The notes below the pieces were generated by a model. It did no database searches. It saw only the letters and a program-made list of their open reading frames with translations, and was not told the origin of the DNA. The translations under genes and the position numbers were made by a program. Below are positions 13,301 through 22,300 of a DNA stretch of 64,000 nt, in pieces (positions within the stretch are counted from its first letter, which is position 1; each line of letters opens with the position of its first letter). The stretch is from Pyxicephalus adspersus. Lineage: Eukaryota > Chordata > Amphibia > Anura > Pyxicephalidae. The stretch lies in NCBI RefSeq assembly GCF_032062135.1, contig NC_092864.1:17630931-17694930 (forward strand), given 5' to 3'.

Positions 13301-16300
13301 CTTTCCAAGGCTTGAGAGAATACACTTTCAGAAGTGAAGTTGGGTGGTCCAGCTAACCTAGAATGGATATGGTCCAGGATTCAAAACATTTGCTAGCAAA
13401 TAGCAAATGATTTTTAAATATCTATTCCATGTTTTCTGGACCACCCAGTTTCACTTCTGAAAGTGTATTCTCTCCAGCCTTGGAAAGCTTTCTTAAATCA
13501 GGACCGAAGTCTCTATCTTCACTGAAATATGTTAGGAGTGTCACCTCTCTTGTCCTAAAACCGGTTATTTTAACTTCCGACCTCAGACAGTTCTTTTCTT
13601 TTAACCTGGATGCTTGTTTTGACAGACTTAGATCATGTATTAAGTCATTGAGCTCTTCTTGGGAGAACTGCTGGTTTGATGAAACACTTCCTTATATTCA
13701 CTTCCACTGCTAACTCCTGGATTACACTGCAAACCCTGTATATCCTCCATGTCAAATACAGGAATATCAGGGAATGTACTGAACACTGGTATGGGAACAT
13801 CAGCACCATGCGGCACAGGTTGTCTTGCTGATTCCAAATCTGGGTACTCCCACTTGGTTTTCTTGTAACAATTGAAACCTTTTTACATTCACAGCACAAA
13901 AATAGAAATCATTATGATGATTTTTGGGCCATACCATAGGTACACCAAATTTCAAACTTTTCAGTATTCCATTTTTCCACTGACGTAGACACTATACACA
14001 AGTTTTGCATACCATATGGGGAGCCCAATACTTATCTTGGTCCCCCAGTTTAATACCAAAATATGCAAGATATGCTTGTTTCACAAATTCTGTAATATTT
14101 CTTCTCTGTTTTTGCTGAGAATATTCACCACAAATGTAGCAAAATACATTGGGGTCATTTAAACAACTTCTTCTTGAAAAACTGATGTAATTTCTGCATT
14201 CAGCAGACCTGCAATTAACTAAATATATTTAATAAATCCTTCACAGGTAAAAAAAAAAAAATCTGAGCTGTGTAATGTCACCCCATCATTTAGCCACATG
14301 CTCCCCCTCTGCCCCATAGCAGCCCAATATGTAGTCCCCAGCTCCAGCTGGCATTTGTCCAGCCTATTCTGGATTTTAATTTGTATTTCTGAAGTGCACA
14401 ATGTTGTACTTATTATGTCCAGTTGGTAAGAATTGTTGGGTACTTTCTATGCCTTTTCAAAGCACCAATAATGTTGTAAATGTCTCAATACATAAGTGCT
14501 TAGCAAAGATCTCCAAGACTGGAAAAGATAGACTAAACCTGGTTCTCCCATGATAGTTTATCTTCTCCAGTCTAAGAGATCTTTAATAAATCAGGCTCTA
14601 TGTTGTAATTAATATTACAGGCTAATCACATAAAGAGTGTTTCAAAGTCAGGGGAACAACATCAGGATGTCACATTAGTGCTGGATATGTTTCACCATCA
14701 TTGTGTACAGAGACCAAACTTTTAAAACATTACTTATTTCTCTTAACAGATGTATAATTTTTTTCCTCGCATTGCATACCTTTTTGGAGCACACAAACAA
14801 ATAGTGCAGTATCATAATGAGCTCAGTAAGTTTTTTTTAAAGCGCATCAAACAGCTGAGACAAGAGTTTGATAAAAATGCTATCTCTGGATTTATAGGAG
14901 CGTACCTTATGAAGCAAGAACAGGTAAATACTTTCCATCCTAATTTTTTATTAGTCTCCAAAGTAAAGTAAAGTATTAATTAAAAAAGAAAACTGCCGAA
15001 AATAAAAAAAATTGATTTTTTTTTTTTTTAGGAGTCAGCCAAAGCTGAAAATTACTTTGATGATGAAAATCTGGTATGCATAATTCATGATCTCTTTGCA
15101 GCTGGAACTGAAACAACAGCCACAACACTACGTTGGGGCATTTTACTGATGATGAAGTATCCAGAAATACAAGGTAAGGATACCATTTAGGAGAAATATT
15201 TGTTTGACCATTCTGCTTTATAACAATTTAATGACACACATAGCAAAATGTTTATCTATGGCTTAGGGGGTCTATAAAAAAATTTGCATAGCTTTACAAA
15301 TGAGAAAAGAACGCACTGTCCTTAAGTTATTTTTTTTTTAGGATCAAACACTCTTAGGGTATTTCAGTTTCTGAGCAAATAGTATTTTGCTATTTTAGGA
15401 CTGAATGTTATTAGGCTTTTTTTTTCTGGGTAAATGTTTGTTTGTATACAAGTTGCCAACTTTCCATCACAGCCAGCCATACTACTCAAGGCGATAGGCT
15501 GCATAATGCACAAAGGGTGTTCCAGTTTTCAGCAACCTGTTTGCTGAAGCAGGCATTTGTTTATGTGCACTCTCCAAGCCAGGGGAGTCTGGCTACTTTA
15601 TGCTGTTACAAATCTTCAGTCTCTCAAACTCTCCTGTCCCCTGTTCTCCATGGTCGTTAACAGACTGGGAACCCTCAGTGTTCTTTTTGGATTCATTGGA
15701 GGCAGAAGAGTACTAATAGACCCTGATGCTCTTATAAAAGTACTTGTACACTGCCTAAATACTAAAACATAGGGCGCAATTACATTAAAGTACATAAAAT
15801 ATAATGAAACGTATTTAAGAAAAGGTTAAAAAAATCTTTCGACCTGCATACTTAAAAGTATGGGTCGCGTACAAATGTACATAAACATCAGATACACTTT
15901 AGATATCCCCTGTGCTCCTGAGATAGAAGAATTTTAGGACCATGTTTTTAGCTAAACTCGGAATTGATTACCTGTTTTTTTTTGTAATGCTTTGACTACT
16001 TGTGTAGCTTAGTTTTTGAGTGTAAGTCTGAGCCTAAATATATTTGTTATTTAATAACTAAGTGCAGTGTTCTATTGTTTTTTGAAATATTGGTAATGAT
16101 CCTGCTGTACATTCACATCCTCCCAATAAGATTGGTAAAATGTCAATACTGTTATTAATATTTTTTTTACATAGTATTTATATAGTGCCATCAAATTACA
16201 CAGCGCCTACAAAGTCCATAGTCATGTCACCAGCTACCATAGTCATATGTCATTAATACAGTCTAAGGTCAATTTTGGGGGGAAGCCAATTAACCTAACT

Positions 16301-19300
16301 GCATGTTTTTGTAATGTAGGAGGAAACCAGAGTACGCAGAGGAAACCCACACAAACACGGGGAGAACACCAGGGATGTAGTGGGGTGGGCACGGGTGGGA
16401 ACACCATGCCCTTACTTTTTTCAGGAGTGGGCAAGCATTTTTTCCAAAAAAGTCTTTGGTGGTCTGCGGCTCTGGCTGTTCTGCCCCCCGCGGGGTCAAA
16501 AGTAGGACCCTGCTGGGGGGGGGGGGCGCACTGGCCAGAGCCTCACACCATATCCTCAATACTGATCTCAGGCTCCGGGCGGTGGGCTCTGGGTTGTGAG
16601 AGTAGGAGGGGTCTGGTATAATGTCACTAAGTGTCTTTCCCTTTGAATGACACAGGCAGGGGTGTAGTTGGGCAGGCACGTACCTGCAACCACACTCCTG
16701 GAGAACATGAAACTCCATGCAGATAGTGATTCGAACCTGGGACCCAGTGCTGCAAAGTGCTAACCTCTGAGCCACCCTGCTGCCCGTAACTGTGTTGGTG
16801 TTTCTGTATATACAAAGCATGGAACATAATGTTATTCAGTGTGTAATAACATATCTTATGCTTTTTCAAAGCAAAGGTCTTTAATAATTAAATTAAGTCT
16901 TTATTTTTAATATGTTGCTAAAAAAATGTACAAAAATCAAAAGAAAAAACTATTGATGTAAGCAAAGATATAATAGTGAAAAAGAATTAGCTGCAAAATA
17001 CTACTGAGATAATAATATGGAGAAAATAGGAGGAAGGAGGGGCTGGCTGTATTACACACATCCAAAGTATTTATATTTCAATTTCTTTATTGAGAAAGAA
17101 TCATTGAACAAATAAAAAACCGGAATAATAAACAGGACCAAACATATATAAAAAGATGGAGTTATGGGGAAAGGAAGGTAGTCCTCACTGTAACATGTTC
17201 AGTGATCCAAAAGTACAAAGGTCGGGCCAAGGATTACATCCCTTGAGCAAGGATAGCAGCAAACTACTAGCTCTGGACACTGAAAACAACTGACACTATA
17301 CTTGATCTTAGTAGAAAGGCTGAGAAGTGACTAGTTAAAGCCTGACTCCACTGAAAAAATACTTTTTTTCTTCTTCTGTAAAAAGTAGGGAAGAACTAAT
17401 TCCATGTTTTTATTGCACTCTATCAATAACATTTGGAAAAGAAAGCAAAGAAGGTATAGGCAACCTTACTCTTTCCACAATATAATCAACAGACTGAAAA
17501 AAATTATGATTGTACAAAACTTTCCTGGCTTTGCCCCCTTCCAGATGAAATAGAAAAATGAGTGTGGGGGCATATGACAACCTAATATCTTAGTATGTAA
17601 ATGTGCAAATATCAGGTCTTTGTGATTCTTAAAATGTTTTTTTCTTTTAGTTAGAAGCTGTGATGGCAGAGACACAAGCAAGTTTCACGTCGTTGGAGTT
17701 ATGGGCCATCAATAATTTTCTGTTTCTCCAGGGAAAGTCAGCAAAAGACATTCACACTGAGATGTCACAAACACTGGGGGAGAAGTGTCCTTTCTACAGC
17801 ACTGTCAAAACCTGGATATCTTGTTTCAAGACTGAGCATTTCACCGTTGAAGATGAGCCCCCCAGTGGTTGCCCCCCAACCTCAACTGACCCGGCAACCT
17901 GCGATGCTGTCCATGAGCTGATTATTGATCCCAGATACTGGACACCTCGCAGGAGCGTGTTGGGTTTGTTATCACCACTATCCTAGACATGCACGAGCTT
18001 TCAGCGAAGTGGGTGCCGAAATGTTTGAACAGTGATCAGAAGAAGGAAGGAGTTGAAGCATCCAAAGCGGTTTTGGCCCATTTTGAAGCTGCACAGGACT
18101 TTTTGGCTAGGTTAGTGACTGAGGATGAAACCTGGCTCCACATCTATGGTGCTGAAACCAAGGAACAGTCAAAGGAATGCCACCACAGTGGGTCCCCATG
18201 GCCGAAGAGGTTCCGACCCCAGAAATCAGCCAAAAAAGTCATGGTGTCTGTTTTCTGGGACAAAGATGGTGTTCTGTTGGTGGACTACCTACCTCTAGCA
18301 TCACCAGACAATATTATGCTAACCTCCTGGATCAGCTGAAGGAGGCAATTAAGACAAAACACAGTGGAAAGTTGACAAAAGGGATCCTTTTTTTGCAGGA
18401 CAATGCACCAGCGCACACGTCCAACGTTGTGGCTGCCAAATTGAACACCCATTCCAATTGGGTTTCCAATTGGCCCACCATCCCTACTACTCACCTGACC
18501 TGGCCTCTTTGGACTATTATCTGTACCCGAATTTGAAGAAACACATGAAGGGGCAACATTTTGAGGACATTTCTGATGTCAAACATGCTGCTGAGAGCTG
18601 GTTTGAGGTCTAACCTAAGGACTTTTATTTTAACGGTCTAGAACAGGTGCAACTACACTGTACCAAGTGCATCAGTCTCAGGGGCGAATATGTTAAATAA
18701 ATGTGTTATTTCATAACTCTGGCTCTCTTCTTTCTGGGCAAAGCCAGGAACTTCTCAGCAACCCCTTGTATTTCCAGATTACAGAGATGACAATGTAACT
18801 TATTTACTCTTACTTCATAGAAAAGGTACAAGAGGAAATCCGGACACATATTCAACAAGGTCAGCTGCCTACACTTGATGATCGCAAGAATATGCCGTAT
18901 ACTGAAGCAGTGATACATGAAACTCAAAGGTTTGCAGATATTGTTCCTTTGAATGTGTCACACACAACGCCATGTGATGTGAATTTCCGGGGTTACTGCA
19001 TCCCAAAGGTGAGTTCTGAAAACTCCTCATTTATTAGCAGAATCATACTGCAAAAAAACGACAAGGACCTTTGTTGCTTCATTCTCTAAGAACCTACTGT
19101 GGATGTAAGGAGTGTGATTACACTGTTGAAGGTCACTTTCATCCAAAAACTTCCAGCTTAGTAAAGCATAGTTGTTGTCAGTTAAGTAGCATGTTTCCTC
19201 GTGTAGTTCCAGTGGCAAAATATTTACACCTAAAGTATAAATTAGATTTTCTTTTTAAATAAGTTAGAATGCATCAGGGGATTGCCAAACATCTATTAAG

Positions 19301-22300
19301 TTATGCACTGTTTGTAAAAACAAGTGTTTTTGTGAGCATCAATAAATGACTGTAATTTGTCAGTAAAACAAACTTGACTGTTGACTGTTGATCAATACCC
19401 CACACATGTGCACTTCTAAAATATAGCTTGCTGACATAATTTACTGTTCTGTACCTAAAAGAAGGGGAGGAATTTCCTGACTAGCACTGCTGAAGCTGCT
19501 CCACCTTCCCCTCTCTCACGAAGTTGTGTGTGGTCTTTACATTTTCAGCTGCATTTAGTTAAGATGCTCTTTCACAGGGGATTGCACGCACCCATTAGCA
19601 CCCAACCTTTAATTGTACGATATAAAGCACAAATAAAAGTAATAAACACCAGACATATGAATTTGAAAAAAGTTTTGTCCCATCTTCCCTTTATTAGGCT
19701 TTTCATTTGGGTACATTGCCTCTTGGCTCCCACACATTATTTCCCATGACCTGCCCACCCTCATCCTCTATGACTTTATTGTTCCAGTGTATGAGCCCAA
19801 CCATGCTTCCTCAAACTGCCAAACTGCTGTCTGTTGCCTCCTGATTTGGACTCACACAGAACATCAATGGCCCTACACAAATTGCCGAACACACTTTGGA
19901 CCTGTTATTTTCCAAACTCTGCAACCTAACTCTCCTTGACAACTCGCCATTTCCCCTTTCTAATCACAACCTTATCACCTTCAACCTATCGAGCTCTTGG
20001 CCCCCTGTGCCACATCCCAGACCTGGTCAATGGCAGAAAGATATTTGTAAGCTTGACCACAACCTATTTTCAAACTGCCTTGCATCCCTAACCCCCGCTC
20101 TCTCCAAAATCACCTCTCCAGATGAAGCTGCCACCCTGTTAAACTCTCTCCTTCCTTGGCTCTAGATAAAGTTGCCCCTGCCACCTTCCGCTAGCCCCGC
20201 CCTGCGCCAAACTATTTAATCCTCCTTTCTACTGGTATATACCCCTCCACTTTCAAACATGGCATAATTCTCCCTATCTTGAAGAAGCCCTCACTAGACG
20301 CCCAACAATCACACCAAACAGCTACAAAAGACTGTTCGTGCAGCTGAGCACAAGTGGCCAAAATCTGGCCTCAGCACTGACTTCATGGACTACAAAGCCA
20401 AGCTACAAAGCTTTAACACTGAACTCACTGTCACCAAGCAAAATAATTTCTCCACTGTCATTTCCTCTCAAGCTTCCAACCCACGCAACCTCTTCTCAAC
20501 AATTGACTCCCTCCTAAACCCCACACCTGCTCCCCCCATAACAACCTTGAACGATTTGTCTACAAAAGACTCACCGATTACCTGAGCACCAACTCTCTCC
20601 TTGACCCTCTCCAGTCTGGGTTTTGAGCTGCCCATTCCACTGAAACAGCCCTTACTAAAGTGGCCAAGGACCTCATTAGAGCTAAGTCTCAGCGCAACTT
20701 TACCCTGCTCCTTGTCCTGCGCTCCATTGGTATCAGTAACACTGCTCTCTCTTGGTTTGCTTCCTATCTGTCTGACCCTCCTTTCAAGTTTCTTTTAATG
20801 GTAATTCATCCTTTCCCACTCTTCTCCCTGTTGGTGTTCCCCAAGGGTCAGTCCTTGGACCAGTTCTCTGTACACCTCCTCTCTCGGTAGTCTCATATCC
20901 TCCTCTGGCTTACAATACCATCTGTATGCTGATGACACTCAAATCTATCTGTCCACCCCTGACTTGTCGCCTTCAGTTCTGGATAAGGTCTCATGCTGGC
21001 TGTCAGCCATATCATTATGGATGTCTGACAGATTCCTGAAACTCAACCTGGATAAACCAGAACTCATCATCATCCCCCCTTCAATTTCCAAATCTTCCCC
21101 CTGACATATTTCTAACTGGTAGTACCAGTGTTATTTATCCCTCCCCTCAGACACACTGTCTTGGCATTACCTTTGATTCTGCCTTCTCATTTACCCCCCA
21201 TATTTAGAACATTTCCAGGTCCTGTCATTTTCACCTACGCAACATCTCCCAAATCCGCCCCGACCTGTCCCCAGAGACCACCAAACTCCTTGTACATGCT
21301 CTTATCATCTCTCGTCTGGACTACTGTAACATCCTTCTCGCTGGTATTCCACTAACCCGATTCTCTCCTCTACAATCTAATATGAATGCTGCAGCTAGAC
21401 TCATCCATCCTTCCCACCGCTCCTCTTCTGCTGCATCCCTTTGCAGTTATCTACACTGGCTTCCATTTCACCTTAGAATCAAATTCAAGCTCCTGTCCTT
21501 TGCCTTCAATTCCCTCCACAGTTTTTGTCCCACTTACATTTCTGACCTGGTAAAAAAAAATACTCCCACAGCTGCTCTCTCCGCTCCTCCACTGACCTAC
21601 AAATGACTTCCTCACTCATAACCTCATCACACGCACTGCTACAATACTTTTCTAGAGCTGCCGTGATTCTCTGGAATGGTCTTCCTCGTCCCATTGGCCT
21701 TGCTCCTACTTTCTGCTCATTTTAAAGAGCACTCAAAACCCATTTTTTCAAACTTGCCTACCTGTTTTTCTGTCTTTTGAAACCATCACTACTTCCCACC
21801 ACTACATATCTTCGCTTTTATTGTGAGCTAAATCCTCCACCTTCTAGATTGTAAGCTCTTCGGGGCAGGGTCCTCTCCTACTGGGTCACTGTTTGTATTA
21901 GTCTGTCATTTGCAACCCCTATTTAATGTACAGCACTGCGGAAAAAGTTGGCGCTATTTAAATCCTGTTTATTAATAATAATAATAATAATTTGGGTAAT
22001 TTTTTTATCATTTTATTTTTATTTTTATCAATAATTAATTATTATGTCAATAACCATTGCTATTTAAACTGCATAAACAATATTCTAAAGGACGGTCCAC
22101 CCCAGAATGTATACATTTACCATGCAAATTACCCATTGTTAAAACACATTGCAATGTTTTGCTCTGTTAGCTCTTTAAGTGGGAATTTGAACAATAAATG
22201 ATAAAATACTCTCATCAGGTGACAAATGACATTGCTGCTGCCTCCTAGATACTCCAAATGCCAGTAATACGCATCATTTTTTTTTTTTAGAGTGCCCAGG

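Noticed and set aside
16247..16869. 124- and 176-codon frames, and a possible tRNA gene, near 16.3-16.8 kb
   Set aside because: They run through a SINE and a nested repeat; the A and B boxes belong to the tRNA-derived SINE head and no cloverleaf is kept.
17663..18700. A domesticated mariner transposase gene
   Set aside because: Several frame breaks interrupt the catalytic domain and no host exon is joined to it in view.
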